From: Acuticoccus kalidii
Lineage (GTDB): Bacteria; Pseudomonadota; Alphaproteobacteria; Rhizobiales; Amorphaceae
DNA length: 64,000 nucleotides
Assembly: GCF_021556395.1 (NCBI RefSeq)
Contig: NZ_JAKGCS010000015.1
Coordinates: 372,001-436,000 of the forward strand
Reading direction: 5' to 3'
Shown: positions 1 through 9,438 of the stretch, one piece after another
Numbering within the stretch: the first letter of the stretch is position 1
Layout of the letters: each line of letters opens with the position of its first letter
The notes under the pieces: model-generated
The model's database searches: none
What the model was told of the DNA's origin: nothing
What the model saw: only the letters and a program-made list of their open reading frames with translations
Made by a program: the position numbers and the translations under genes

Positions 1-1
1 G

Positions 2-715
2 GTCAACCGCTCCCATCTCGTCGATATCGTGGAGCGCGACCGCCCCGCCGCCATCGCCTGGAGCCGGCACCTCCTCCCGATGCCGGACGATTACGGGGCC
101 GGCGCGTTTCAGGCCGGCGCCATCAACGCGCCCACCGACCTCCGCGACGCCACCGGATGCGGCGGCCCCGACGCCGCGCTCCTCGAATGGATCCGCGCCG
201 GCGATGCGCCGGTCTTTCTCAGCTTCGGCAGCATGTTCGTCGCCGATATTCCGAGAACGATCGATGCCGTCCAGACGGCACTCGCGACGCTCGGGCTTCG
301 CGGCGTGTTCGTCGCCGGGTGGTCGGACCTACCGGAGGGGCCGGTGGGCAACCTTTATTGCGTGCGGCAGATCGATCATCAGCGCCTGTTCCCGCTCTGC
401 CGGGTGGCCGTCCATCATGGCGGCGCCGGAACCACCCATGCCGCGCTGCGCACCGGGATTCCGAGCCTCGTCACCGCGTTCATGTTCGATCAGTCTTTTT
501 GGGGCCGCCATCTCGCCCGTCTCGGGGTCGGTGATCACATGGTTTTCAAGGCGCTCACGGCCGAGACGCTCGCCGCAAAGCTCGCGCCGCTGCTCGAACC
601 GGCGGTCACGCTCCGCGCCCGGCGGATCGGCGAGGCCCTGCGCCGCGAAGACGGGCTGGCCGCGATCGTCCGCTATACCGAGGAGACGCTGCCGTCGACG
701 CCGCCTCCCGATTGA
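2..715 (+). CDS. Glycosyltransferase of the UDP-glucuronosyltransferase/MGT type, C-terminal part
   Basis: The reading frame is open to the left edge, so the gene starts outside the window; about 237 C-terminal residues are present. The segment VHHGGAGTTHAALRTGIP followed by a DQ pair (FMFDQSFWG) is the nucleotide-sugar binding signature of the GT1/GT28 fold, as in EryCIII and UGT-type enzymes. Enzymes of this type transfer a sugar from a nucleotide-sugar donor to a small lipid, sterol or polyketide acceptor. The acceptor cannot be read from this part. The GTG at 29 is only an internal candidate start, because sequence before it keeps the same frame. Confidence 0.8.
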   Translation, partial: VNRSHLVDIVERDRPAAIAWSRHLLPMPDDYGAGAFQAGAINAPTDLRDATGCGGPDAALLEWIRAGDAPVFLSFGSMFVADIPRTIDAVQTALATLGLRGVFVAGWSDLPEGPVGNLYCVRQIDHQRLFPLCRVAVHHGGAGTTHAALRTGIPSLVTAFMFDQSFWGRHLARLGVGDHMVFKALTAETLAAKLAPLLEPAVTLRARRIGEALRREDGLAAIVRYTEETLPSTPPPD

Positions 716-727
716 GGCCGGCCGGCT

Positions 728-1336
728 CTACACCGCCTGAACGACGACATGGGCGAGGCCCACCAGGAGGGCGCCATAGGCGATGACCGAGATCACCCCC
801 ACGGCGATGCCGAGGAGAAGGACGAGCCCGTCCCGCTCCAACAGGCCGAAGCCGACGAGGGTGATCGAGATGGCGGGCGGCCAATTGCCGAACGGGATCG
901 GCAGCACCAGCACGAAGGCCATGAGGAGCACATAGACGCCGATCAGCCGCTCGATGCCTCGATAATTCAGCCACAGGCGCGGCCTGACCAGGCGCTCCAA
1001 TCGGTTCAGCCACGGCGTCATGCGGGTGACGAGGCCGGCGAAGGTCTTCCGGTCGAACCCGCGATTGGCGAGGATCGCCGGCAGGTAGGGCCGGCGAAAG
1101 CCGAGGATCATCTGGCCGGCGAGATACATCAGCGGAAAGCCGAACACGGCCGCCGCGCCGGGCGGCATCGGAAAGAGATTCGGCAGCGCGAACATCAGGA
1201 TGAGAGCGGCGAAGGAGCGCCGCGACAGCACCTCCGCGATCGCCCCGATGGTCACGCGAGGGCCCGCCGTCCGTGCCATCTCCGCGAGCATGTGCGACAG
1301 GCTCGGCTCGCTGTGAGCGACGACCGCCGCGCTCAT
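728..1336 (-). CDS. ExoD-family exopolysaccharide synthesis membrane protein
   Basis: About 202 residues. A conserved block reads LPNLFPMPPG and is followed by several hydrophobic segments, one with PIPFGNWPPA, which is the ExoD family pattern. ExoD was described in Sinorhizobium as affecting exopolysaccharide production and alkali tolerance; its biochemical role is unknown. I chose the ATG at 1336 because the longer frame to 1408 would run into the end of the upstream terC-like gene and adds only a non-conserved Arg-rich stretch. The gene lies 25 bases downstream of the TerC gene on the same strand, so the two may be co-transcribed. Confidence 0.75.
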   Translation of the reverse strand: MSAAVVAHSEPSLSHMLAEMARTAGPRVTIGAIAEVLSRRSFAALILMFALPNLFPMPPGAAAVFGFPLMYLAGQMILGFRRPYLPAILANRGFDRKTFAGLVTRMTPWLNRLERLVRPRLWLNYRGIERLIGVYVLLMAFVLVLPIPFGNWPPAISITLVGFGLLERDGLVLLLGIAVGVISVIAYGALLVGLAHVVVQAV

Positions 1337-1361
1337 GGCAACGGACGATGACCCGCGGCGT

Positions 1362-2405
1362 TCATCGACGCACGGGGTCGGCATCGCCGGAGCTGACCGC
1401 CGTCCCATCCTCGTCTTCGACGTCCGGCGTCCCCTTCACGAGCGAGAGGATGATGCCGCCGGCGAGGATGCCCAACGTGATCGACAGCGACCATGCAGGC
1501 GGAATTTTCGTCAGCCCCAGCGCGTCGGCGACGAAAATCTTCGACCCGATGAACACGAGGACGATCGCGAGCGCGTGGGAGAGATACGTGAAACGATGCA
1601 GCAGGGCCGCCAGCGAGAAATAGAGCGCGCGCAGGCCCAGAATGGCGAAAATGTTGGAGGTGTAGATGATGTAGGGGTCGGTCGTGATCGCGAAGATCGC
1701 GGGAATCGAATCGACCGCGAACACCATGTCTGCGAACTCGATCACGACGAGGGCGAGGAAGAGCGGCGTCACGTAGGTGAGCACCTTGCCGGTCGCCGTG
1801 TCCGGTTTTCGCACGAAGAAGCGCTCGCCGTGGAGCTCCGGCGTCACCCGGCAGCGGCGCCGCATGAAGCGCAGCACCGGATTTTGCGAGACGTCATACT
1901 CGTCATCGCCCGTCCAAAGCATCTTCACGCCGCTGAAGATCAGGAACGCGGCGAAGATGTAGAGCACCCACTCGAATTCGGTGACGATCGCGACACCCGC
2001 GCCGATCATCAACGCACGCAGGACGATCACGCCGATAATGCCCCAGAGGAGCACCCGTCTCTGCAACGATCGTGGAATGCCGAAATAGGCGAATATCAGC
2101 GCGATGACGAAAATATTGTCCATCGCGAGACTTTTCTCGACGACGAACCCCGTCAGGTAGAGGACGGCGGCTTCGTCCCCCATGTGATGCCAGACCCAGC
2201 CGCCGAAGGCGATGGCGACTGTGATGTAGAAGGCGGAGAGCAGAAGGCTCTCTTTGACGCCAATTTCGTGGGAGTGCCGGTGGAAGACGCCGAGATCGAA
2301 GACGAGAAGGACAACAACCAGAAGAAGAAACGCAAGCCACATCCAAACCGGCTTGCCCATCACGTCGACGAGTAGGGTGTCCAAAGCGAAACTCCATTCC
2401 GCCAA
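1362..2405 (-). CDS. TerC/Alx-family integral membrane protein
   Basis: 347 residues with about nine hydrophobic segments. It has the family motifs EKSLAMDNIFV near residue 90 and FADMVFAVDSIPA near residue 225, whose acidic residues in membrane helices are typical of TerC and Alx. Members are linked to tellurite resistance, manganese export and membrane stress; Alx of E. coli exports manganese. The start appears to be TTG, since no in-frame ATG lies before the first membrane segment except codon 16. The leader on the minus strand showed no recognisable yybP-ykoY manganese riboswitch. ExoD follows directly downstream. Confidence 0.87.
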   Translation of the reverse strand: MAEWSFALDTLLVDVMGKPVWMWLAFLLLVVVLLVFDLGVFHRHSHEIGVKESLLLSAFYITVAIAFGGWVWHHMGDEAAVLYLTGFVVEKSLAMDNIFVIALIFAYFGIPRSLQRRVLLWGIIGVIVLRALMIGAGVAIVTEFEWVLYIFAAFLIFSGVKMLWTGDDEYDVSQNPVLRFMRRRCRVTPELHGERFFVRKPDTATGKVLTYVTPLFLALVVIEFADMVFAVDSIPAIFAITTDPYIIYTSNIFAILGLRALYFSLAALLHRFTYLSHALAIVLVFIGSKIFVADALGLTKIPPAWSLSITLGILAGGIILSLVKGTPDVEDEDGTAVSSGDADPVRR

Positions 2406-2778
2406 ATCAGAGTGGTCCCACCATTGACTGTGGCGCGACCCATCCTGCCGACGAGCGGCCTCCGGCGGTCCAACGGACCTTCACATGGCGACGCTCAGGC
2501 AAGCCCACAAGGTCCAGAAGAGGCTATCGCGCCGCGCGCCCCGATCGTTGCGGATATGCCACGCCGGGTTCGAGCCAATCCTCGAAACCCACCGCGTGGC
2601 GGTGCGATTTCCAATCGGTCGGGGCTGCTCAGTCGTGTCGTCCTCGCCCTAACGTCGCATTGGACCGCAACGTTCCCGCGAAAACGCACCTCACCGCTTT
2701 CGCCGAAGCCGCCGAGGCACTACAGCCGGGCCGAGGCCGCCCGAACGCGGCGGCACGAACGACGGACGGAGCGGATAC
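2406..2778. other. Intergenic region between divergent TerC and hydrolase genes
   Basis: A 373-base stretch between two divergently transcribed genes. It must hold both promoters, but I see no clear -35/-10 pair or inverted repeat. Open frames across it on both strands are Arg/Pro-rich and look like GC-driven shadows. Confidence 0.5.
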
Positions 2779-3702
2779 GTGGGACGATTCTGGCGCACGA
2801 AACAGGGACGGCGCGTCCGAATCGGGCTGATCGTGTCGGCGGCGATCATCGGCTTCGCGCTCGCCGCCACCATCGGCAACACGGTCGCGCATTATTTCGG
2901 GTGGACGGTGGAGCGGCTCACGCCGTCGGCGCTCTCCAATCTCATCAGCCCCGCTTACCGGATCACCAAGCCGGCAGGCGACGGCCCCTTCCCGACCGCC
3001 CTCCTCTATTCGGGGTGCGACGGCCCGCGTGACAACATGGACCTTTGGGCGAGCCGTCTCGCCCAAGAGGGATGGGCGTCCGTCATCGTCGACAGTCACG
3101 GCCCCCGCGGCTACGACGATTATGAGATCTGGCGGCTCATCTGTGTCGGTCAGATGTTCATGGGCTCCGAGCGCGCCGGCGACGTCCTCGTTTCGATCGA
3201 CGATGCGCGGCGGATGCCGTTCGTCGATCCCGAGCGGATCGCGCTCATCGGGGCCTCGCACGGCGGCTGGTCCATCATGGACTTCTTCGCCCTCGATCCT
3301 CCGAACCGGCTGCCCTTCAATCTCTCGCGGTCTCCGGCCGGCTTCGGCGAGCGCGGCATGGACGGGATCGTCGCCAGCATTCTCGTCTACCCGTGGTGCG
3401 GTCCCGCGAACCGCGCGACGAAAACCGGTTGGCGCCACGCCGCGCCCGTTCTCTTCCTCCTCAGCCGGGACGACATCATCGCCCCCTCGGACGACTGCCT
3501 CGCCATCGCGAACATCCTCGAGGACGAGGGCGTGCCGGTGGAAACGCACGTCTTCGAGGACGTTACGCACGGCTTCGATCAACAGGGGCGGTCGGCGCTC
3601 AGCACGCTCGTCTATGACCCGGAGGCGACCGAGGAAGCGCTCGACCTCGCCGTCGCATTCCTCCACGCCGCGATCGCGACGCCGGGCGCGTCCGCCCGCT
3701 GA
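2779..3702 (+). CDS. Dienelactone-hydrolase-like alpha/beta hydrolase with N-terminal membrane anchor
   Basis: 307 residues, GTG start preceded by a GGAG-like site. One hydrophobic segment (residues 15-35) anchors or exports the protein. The nucleophile elbow GASHGG near residue 158, the acid in SRDDIIA and the histidine in VTHGFD form an alpha/beta-hydrolase catalytic triad of the dienelactone hydrolase branch, although this family usually has Cys as nucleophile and here it is Ser. The neighbour downstream is another anchored hydrolase, which suggests a hydrolase group facing the periplasm. The substrate is unknown. Confidence 0.8.
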   Translation: MGRFWRTKQGRRVRIGLIVSAAIIGFALAATIGNTVAHYFGWTVERLTPSALSNLISPAYRITKPAGDGPFPTALLYSGCDGPRDNMDLWASRLAQEGWASVIVDSHGPRGYDDYEIWRLICVGQMFMGSERAGDVLVSIDDARRMPFVDPERIALIGASHGGWSIMDFFALDPPNRLPFNLSRSPAGFGERGMDGIVASILVYPWCGPANRATKTGWRHAAPVLFLLSRDDIIAPSDDCLAIANILEDEGVPVETHVFEDVTHGFDQQGRSALSTLVYDPEATEEALDLAVAFLHAAIATPGASAR

Positions 3703-3851
3703 AAGACACGGGCTTTTCGCATGTCAGGCATGGCCGTGGCGCGCCGGGTCCTATAGTGGACGTCATACTTCACCGATAGGATGAAGGCGGATCGACACGT
3801 CCCACCCGCGACACGCCGGGTCGGAGGCGCACGGAGCGAAGGAGCCCCTCG

Positions 3852-4961
3852 GTGGACATGATCACGAACCTCTTGGGCTCGCTCACGGTGGAGATGCGCG
3901 CCATCATCGGCGTGGCCGCGCTTCTCCTCGTCCTCGTGATCCTGATCGGGCTGACGTCGCTGGTGATCCGGTTCCGCAACTCGGTCATCCTGTGGCTCTT
4001 CGTCCTCGCCGCCTTTCTCGCCTACACGATGCTGATGCCGGTCGAGACCGAGAGCCTCGCCTCGCAAGCCCACCCGGAGAGCGAGTATGCGGCGGCGGTC
4101 GATCGGTTCGAGCGGGAGAAAGCGCGCAACGCGGAGCCGCTCAACCCGCTCTGCCCCTCGCAGCTCCTGACCCATGGCCAGAAGACCGACCGCGTGGTCG
4201 TCCTCTTCCACGGCGTGTCGAGCTGCCCGCAGGCCTTCGTCGATTTCGCGCCGATCCTCTTCGAGGAGGGTGCCAATGTCCTCATCGTGCGGATGCCGCA
4301 GAACGGCTTCGCCGACCGGGCGACAGATGCCCTCAAGAACCTCACCGCCGAACAGCTTCGCGAGATGGGCGACGTTTCGGTCGATATCGCGGCCGGTCTC
4401 GGTGAAGAGGTCGTCGTGGTCGGCATCTCGGCGGGCGGCACCGTCGCCGCCTGGGCCGGACAGAACCGGCCGGAGGTCGACCGGGTCGTCCTCCTCGCCC
4501 CGTTCTTCGGGCTCGCGAATTTCGGGCCGCAGATCAACCTCGCCCTGATGCGGGCGATGCTCGTCCTTCCGCATTTCTCGATCTGGAAGGATCCCGTTCT
4601 GCGCGAACAGTTCGAGGGGATGCCGCACGCCTATCAGCGCCAGTCGACGCGGGCGACCGGGGAGATCATGCGCCTCGGCCTCGCCGTCTACCGCCAGGCC
4701 GAGGAGACGGCGCCGGCCGCCAAGCAGGCCGCCATCGTCACCAACGCGGCCGATACGGCGGTCGACAATTCGATCACCCAGCTCCTCGCCGACGCCTGGG
4801 CGGCGCACGGCATGGACGTCGTTCGTTACGAGTTTCCGGCGAGCGACGAGCTCGGCCACGAGCTCATCGATCCGCTCGAGCCGGGCGCCAACCCGGAGCT
4901 CACCTACCCCCTCATCCTCCAGATGATCGACGACCCGAGCACCGCCCAGCGAGTGCAATAA
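3852..4961 (+). CDS. Membrane-anchored alpha/beta hydrolase
   Basis: 369 residues, GTG start with GGAG eight to nine bases upstream. Two hydrophobic segments (about 17-38 and 43-62) come first and the hydrolase domain follows. An oxyanion-type motif LFHGVSSCP lies near residue 120, the nucleophile elbow GISAGGT near 196, and a candidate acid/His pair in the C-terminal third (NAADTAVDN and ELGHELIDP). The fold resembles monoacylglycerol lipase and carboxylesterase families. The real substrate cannot be inferred. It sits between two other hydrolases on the same strand, but the spacing is too wide to claim one operon. Confidence 0.78.
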   Translation: MDMITNLLGSLTVEMRAIIGVAALLLVLVILIGLTSLVIRFRNSVILWLFVLAAFLAYTMLMPVETESLASQAHPESEYAAAVDRFEREKARNAEPLNPLCPSQLLTHGQKTDRVVVLFHGVSSCPQAFVDFAPILFEEGANVLIVRMPQNGFADRATDALKNLTAEQLREMGDVSVDIAAGLGEEVVVVGISAGGTVAAWAGQNRPEVDRVVLLAPFFGLANFGPQINLALMRAMLVLPHFSIWKDPVLREQFEGMPHAYQRQSTRATGEIMRLGLAVYRQAEETAPAAKQAAIVTNAADTAVDNSITQLLADAWAAHGMDVVRYEFPASDELGHELIDPLEPGANPELTYPLILQMIDDPSTAQRVQ

Positions 4962-5135
4962 AGCCGCGCCTCGGCGAGAACCCGCACCGGGTCGCCCGGC
5001 TCCGGCCATTTCGCGCTTTCCCACCCGCGCGATCCCGCTCATCAATGAGGCGATCCCGTGTCGGCCGAGCGGCGGACGGAACCGGCGAGAGCCAGTTGGA
5101 AAGGCCGGAGGTCGCGCTCCGGAAGGTGGGTGTTT

Positions 5136-6269
5136 GTGCGCGTAATCGTATGTCTGTTGCTTCTCGGCCTCGCGGCGTGCGGCGGCCCCCCGGCCGCGAT
5201 CATCGGCGTCGACGGTATCGCGTTGCAGGCAGCCAACGTGCCGGGCGCGCATATGGTGCCGGTCTATGTCGCGACCAGCCGGGCCCAGTCCGACAACCCC
5301 CGCCTCCTGTTCTCGGGCGAACGCAGCGACTCGGTGTCCTATGCGCGCCTCGTCGTCTCCGTCCCGCCGAACCGGCCGATCGGCGAGGTGACGCGCGCCT
5401 CCACCCTTCCGCCCGACCCGCGTCAGCATTTCGTGGTCGTCAGCGCCGAGGTTTTCGGCACGCAGGCCGAATTCGTCGCTTCGATCAACAAGGACCTCGC
5501 GAACCGACCGGCGAGCAAGCGCAACGTTCTCCTCTTCGTACACGGGTTCAACACGGACTTCCCGTCCGCCGTCACGCGCACCGCGCAATTCGCCTATGAC
5601 AGCCACTATCCGGGGATCCCGGTGCTCTTCAGCTGGCCCTCGCGCGGCCGCACCATCGACTATGTTTACGACATGAACAGTGCCCTCCAGTCGCGCGACT
5701 CGCTGATTTCGACGATGCAGGCGCTGCGCGAGACGAACGCGACCTCGTTCGACCTCCTCGCGCACTCGATGGGCAATCTTCTCGTCGTGGAATCGCTGCG
5801 TCAGATGGCGCTTCTCGGCCATTTCAAGACCACCAAGCGCGTCGGCAGCGTCATGCTCGCCGCGCCCGATATCGACATCGACCTCTTCCGCCGGCAGCTC
5901 GCCCCGCTGCCGATGCGCGATCCGCCGATATATGTGATGACGTCCGCCAACGACCGCGCCCTTGCGCTATCGCGCAGCATCGCCGGCGGGGTCAGCCGCG
6001 CCGGCAACACCGATCCCGAGAAGCTGGCCGAGCTCGGCGTCAACGCGGTCGACGTGACGCGGGTGCACGACGGCGATTCGCTGCAACATTCGACCTTCGC
6101 CCAGGCGCCGGAGGTGGTGCAGCTCATCGGCCGCTATCTCGGCAGCACCGGCGACCTCGACGAGGATCCAGACAACCCGGTCGACGGGGTTCGCAACGTC
6201 CTTCTGGAGATCACCCTCGTGCCGGCCCGCATCGTCGGCGGAAACCGCATCCTCCTCGTCAACGAATAG
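5136..6269 (+). CDS. DUF900-family alpha/beta hydrolase, predicted lipoprotein
   Basis: About 377 residues. The N-terminus is a short positive stretch, a hydrophobic core and the lipobox LAAC, so the mature protein is probably lipid-anchored at the Cys. The DUF900 pattern is clear: FVHGFNTDF near residue 140, SWPSRG, and the serine elbow LLAHSMGN near 215. I prefer the GTG at 5136 (SD GGAAGG, nine-base spacer) over the frame start at 5058, which adds an Arg-rich stretch before the signal; a GTG at 5130 is also possible. Its 3' end overlaps that of the convergent transporter gene by 11 bases. Confidence 0.83.
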   Translation: MRVIVCLLLLGLAACGGPPAAIIGVDGIALQAANVPGAHMVPVYVATSRAQSDNPRLLFSGERSDSVSYARLVVSVPPNRPIGEVTRASTLPPDPRQHFVVVSAEVFGTQAEFVASINKDLANRPASKRNVLLFVHGFNTDFPSAVTRTAQFAYDSHYPGIPVLFSWPSRGRTIDYVYDMNSALQSRDSLISTMQALRETNATSFDLLAHSMGNLLVVESLRQMALLGHFKTTKRVGSVMLAAPDIDIDLFRRQLAPLPMRDPPIYVMTSANDRALALSRSIAGGVSRAGNTDPEKLAELGVNAVDVTRVHDGDSLQHSTFAQAPEVVQLIGRYLGSTGDLDEDPDNPVDGVRNVLLEITLVPARIVGGNRILLVNE

Positions 6270-7353
6270 GGAGCGCGTCGCCGGTGTCCCCGCCGGCGCT
6301 CTGATCGGCGAGCGCGTCGAGTTCGGCGTCGGTGAGGCGCGGCGGCAGGCTCCCGTCGGACGACAGGGCGATCGCGACCGGTCGCCATTCCTCCCGCTCG
6401 GCACAGACGATGGCGATGATGGTGAGCACCGGCACGGCGATCAGCGCGCCGGTGATGCCCCACACCGCGCCGCCCGCGAAGACGGCGAACAGCACCACCA
6501 GCGGGCTCAGATTGAGCGATTTGCTCATCATCTGGGTGAGGATGACATTGCTGCAGGTGATCTGCACGATCCCGAGCACCACACCGACGATCAGCACGGG
6601 CTCCAGCGTTCCGAATTGCAGCAGCGTCATCGCGGTGGGCAGCGCGATGCCGAACAGGGTGCCGATCGTCGGAATGAAGGAAAAAAGCAGGACGAGGACC
6701 GACCAGAACAGCGGCGCATCGACCCCGAGGAGCGCCAGCAGCACATAGGTCGGCACCGCCTGGAGCATCCCGACGAAGACCTGAACGCCGAGAAAATCGT
6801 CGACACCGTGCTTCACGGTGCTCATGAAGCGCCGGATATGGCGCTCACGGACCGGCTCGCCGGCGAAGGCGGCGATTTTCTTGTCCATCGCCTCCACCTC
6901 CACGAAGATAAAGACGACGTAGACGAGCACCCCCATCAGCGCGCCGAGATAGGCGGCGGTCGATCCGGCGATCGACAGTGCGAAACTCGTCAGCTCGATC
7001 CGGCCGAGCAGTTCGGACACGCTCATATGCTCGGTGAGACCGATCATGTCGCCGCCCATTTCGAGCCAGTGGTCGAGGTTCTGCTCATAGATCGCCCGGT
7101 TGGCGTGAAGCTGGGCAATGTTCTCCGCGACGAAGACGCCGAGCGTCAGAAGGATGATCACCACGCTCGAGGCACCGATGATGCGCACCATCGTCTTGCC
7201 GCGACGGAAACGGGCGGGCAGAAGGCTCGTGATCTTGCGGGTCGAAGCACTGAGAACCAGCCAGAACAACAGCCCGACGGCCAGCGGTTGAAGGACGTCC
7301 CGTGCCGTGATCAAGATCCAGATCACGGCCGCGACCGTCACGGCGATGCGCAT
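6259..7353 (-). CDS. AI-2E-family (PerM/TqsA-like) transporter
   Basis: About 364 residues with about seven to eight membrane segments. The conserved PerM/TqsA block occurs near residue 235 (FSFIPTIGTLFG), followed by NVILTQMMSKSLNLSPLV. The family includes the AI-2 exporter TqsA, Na+/H+ antiporter-like members and many proteins of unknown substrate, so the name does not prove a quorum-sensing role. The ATG at 7353 has a GAGGAG site upstream and puts the first helix at the N-terminus. The longer frame to 7443 adds 30 polar residues. It is convergent with the DUF900 gene. Confidence 0.85.
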   Translation of the reverse strand: MRIAVTVAAVIWILITARDVLQPLAVGLLFWLVLSASTRKITSLLPARFRRGKTMVRIIGASSVVIILLTLGVFVAENIAQLHANRAIYEQNLDHWLEMGGDMIGLTEHMSVSELLGRIELTSFALSIAGSTAAYLGALMGVLVYVVFIFVEVEAMDKKIAAFAGEPVRERHIRRFMSTVKHGVDDFLGVQVFVGMLQAVPTYVLLALLGVDAPLFWSVLVLLFSFIPTIGTLFGIALPTAMTLLQFGTLEPVLIVGVVLGIVQITCSNVILTQMMSKSLNLSPLVVLFAVFAGGAVWGITGALIAVPVLTIIAIVCAEREEWRPVAIALSSDGSLPPRLTDAELDALADQSAGGDTGDALPIR

Positions 7354-7685
7354 CCATGTCTCCTCGGGTTCGCCAAGACGGGCGATCGTCCGATCCGTCT
7401 CTGCGATGCTCGCAAATCCCGTTTGATGCAACCCTCGGACCATTCAAGGTCCAGCGCTCGGGCGGCTTCGCACGCACATTTCGAGGATTCGGACAAACGC
7501 GTCGCTGTCCGCAATCGGCCTCGTCCTTGGAAGACGCGCAGGACCGGCGAGGCGGCCGCCACCCCCACCGACGGGGCGGACGCCGAACACCCGGACGCAT
7601 GATATAGAAGCAGCGCCGTGGACGGCCCTGCCCCTCGCGCTGCGAGCGGGCGGCGATCCCACGAGCCCATACGAGGATAGGATCG

Positions 7686-9353
7686 ATGAGCGAACCCCTC
7701 TATCCCGCCTCCGACACGCGCCTTGCGCAGCGCTATCCCAAACTCTCCAGCGACGAGATCGACCGCCTCCGCCGCTTCGGCACGGCGGTCCATTTCGATG
7801 CCGGCGACACCATTGTCTCGATGGGGGAGACCGGGCACGGCCTCGCCGTCGTCGTGTCGGGGATCGTCGCGATCTCGCGCCGCAACGGGGATGTGTGCGA
7901 GACGCTGGTCAACCATTCCAACGGCGACTTTGTCGGCGAGCTTGCCCAGCTCCGCGGACGCCCCTCTTTGTTCGACGCAACCGCCACCACCGATGTGGAG
8001 CTGATCCGCATCGAGCCCGACCGGCTGCGCGCGGTCCTCATCGCCGAGGCCGAACTCGGCGAGACGATCATGCGCGCGCTGATCCTGCGCCGGGTCAATC
8101 TGATCGAGATGGGAGCCGGCGGGCCGATCATCATCGGGCGCGCCGATGGGGGCGACGTCGTCCGCCTCACGGGGTTTCTGCGCCGCAACGGGCACCCGCA
8201 TCGGACGCTCGATCCCGACACCGACGCCGAGGCGGGCGCCGTCCTGCGCCAGTTCGCCGTCGATCCGGGGGACATGCCGATCGTGCTGTGCCCGAGCGGC
8301 GATATTCTGCGCAATCCGAGCGAGTACGACCTCGCGCGGTGTATCGGCCTCCTCACCCGCAGCGCCGAGCCCCACCTCTATGACGTCGCGATCGTCGGCG
8401 CCGGACCGGCCGGACTCGCCGCCGCGGTCTATGCTGCCTCGGAAGGGCTCTCGACGATCGTCCTCGATTGCCGCGCCTTTGGCGGACAGGCCGGCGCGTC
8501 GGCGCGGATCGAGAATTATTTCGGCTTTCCGACCGGGATCAGCGGCCTCGCCCTCACCGCGCGCGCCTACAATCAGGCCCAGAAATTCGGCGTCGAGTTC
8601 GCCATTCCGGAAGAGGTCGTCGGGCTCGACGAGCGGGCCGGCGGCACGAAGACGCTCCGCCTCGCGAGCGGCGGCACGGTCGAGGCCCGCGCGGTCGTCG
8701 TCGCCAACGGGGTGGATTATCGCCACCTCGCCGTGCAGCGTCTCGACGAGTTCGAAGGCGGCTGCGTGCATTATTGGGCCTCTCCGATCGAGGGGCGGCT
8801 CTGTTATGGGCACGACGTCGTCCTCGTCGGCGCGGGCAATTCGGCCGGGCAGGCGATCGTCTATCTCGCGAGCAAGGCGACGCGGGTGCACGTCCTCGTC
8901 CGCGGGCCGGACCTTGCCTCCTCGATGTCGCAATATCTCGTGGACCGGATCGAGAGCCAGCCGAACGTCAATGTGCTCACGCGAACCGAGCTCAGCGCGG
9001 TCGAAGGGGTGGACGGCACCCTGTCGGCGGTGCGCTGGCGGGCGAAGGATGGCCGCGAGGGGGCGATCGACGCGCGGCATCTCTTTCTCTTCATCGGTGC
9101 CGAGCCGCGCACCGGCTGGCTCGCCGGAACCGGCGTCGCGTTCGACGATCGGGGCTTCATCCTCACCGGCGTTCGGTCCGGCGCCCCCTCGCCGCTCGCA
9201 ACATGCCGCGATGGCGTCTACGCGATCGGCGACGTCCGGGCCGGATCGACGAAGCGGGTGGCGGCGGCGGTCGGCGACGGGGCGCAGGTGGTCGCCGACC
9301 TTCACGTCTATTTCCGGGACACGGCGCAGCTCGGCGAGCCGGCACGCGCCTGA
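7686..9353 (+). CDS. Cyclic-nucleotide-binding domain fused to thioredoxin-reductase-like flavoprotein
   Basis: 555 residues in three parts. Residues 15-130 form a cNMP-binding beta-roll (FDAGDTIVSMGE; GDFVGELAQL). Residues 145-215 look like a thioredoxin/glutaredoxin-fold insert. From residue 230 to the end it is a pyridine-nucleotide disulfide oxidoreductase, with FAD motif GAGPAG at 238-243 and NAD(P)H motif GAGNSAGQA. The active-site CxxC of true thioredoxin reductases is absent: the stretch between the two nucleotide-binding domains reads CVHYWASPIEGRLC, with no Cys pair in redox spacing. It may therefore reduce something other than thioredoxin, or gate electron flow by a cyclic nucleotide. 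Monocistronic. Confidence 0.85.
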   Translation: MSEPLYPASDTRLAQRYPKLSSDEIDRLRRFGTAVHFDAGDTIVSMGETGHGLAVVVSGIVAISRRNGDVCETLVNHSNGDFVGELAQLRGRPSLFDATATTDVELIRIEPDRLRAVLIAEAELGETIMRALILRRVNLIEMGAGGPIIIGRADGGDVVRLTGFLRRNGHPHRTLDPDTDAEAGAVLRQFAVDPGDMPIVLCPSGDILRNPSEYDLARCIGLLTRSAEPHLYDVAIVGAGPAGLAAAVYAASEGLSTIVLDCRAFGGQAGASARIENYFGFPTGISGLALTARAYNQAQKFGVEFAIPEEVVGLDERAGGTKTLRLASGGTVEARAVVVANGVDYRHLAVQRLDEFEGGCVHYWASPIEGRLCYGHDVVLVGAGNSAGQAIVYLASKATRVHVLVRGPDLASSMSQYLVDRIESQPNVNVLTRTELSAVEGVDGTLSAVRWRAKDGREGAIDARHLFLFIGAEPRTGWLAGTGVAFDDRGFILTGVRSGAPSPLATCRDGVYAIGDVRAGSTKRVAAAVGDGAQVVADLHVYFRDTAQLGEPARA

Positions 9354-9438
9354 CCGCCGCGTTGCGTGCGGGCCATGACGCCCCCGGCCGCACCCCCACG
9401 CGGGCGGCGCGGCTGGCGGCGCTCCGAGCCCGCCTTCA

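Noticed and set aside
2406..2580. Possible yybP-ykoY manganese riboswitch before the TerC gene
   Set aside because: The conserved core of that riboswitch was not visible in the minus-strand leader.
2629..3666. 345-codon minus-strand frame over the hydrolase gene
   Set aside because: Antisense shadow; low-complexity charged composition and no start signal.
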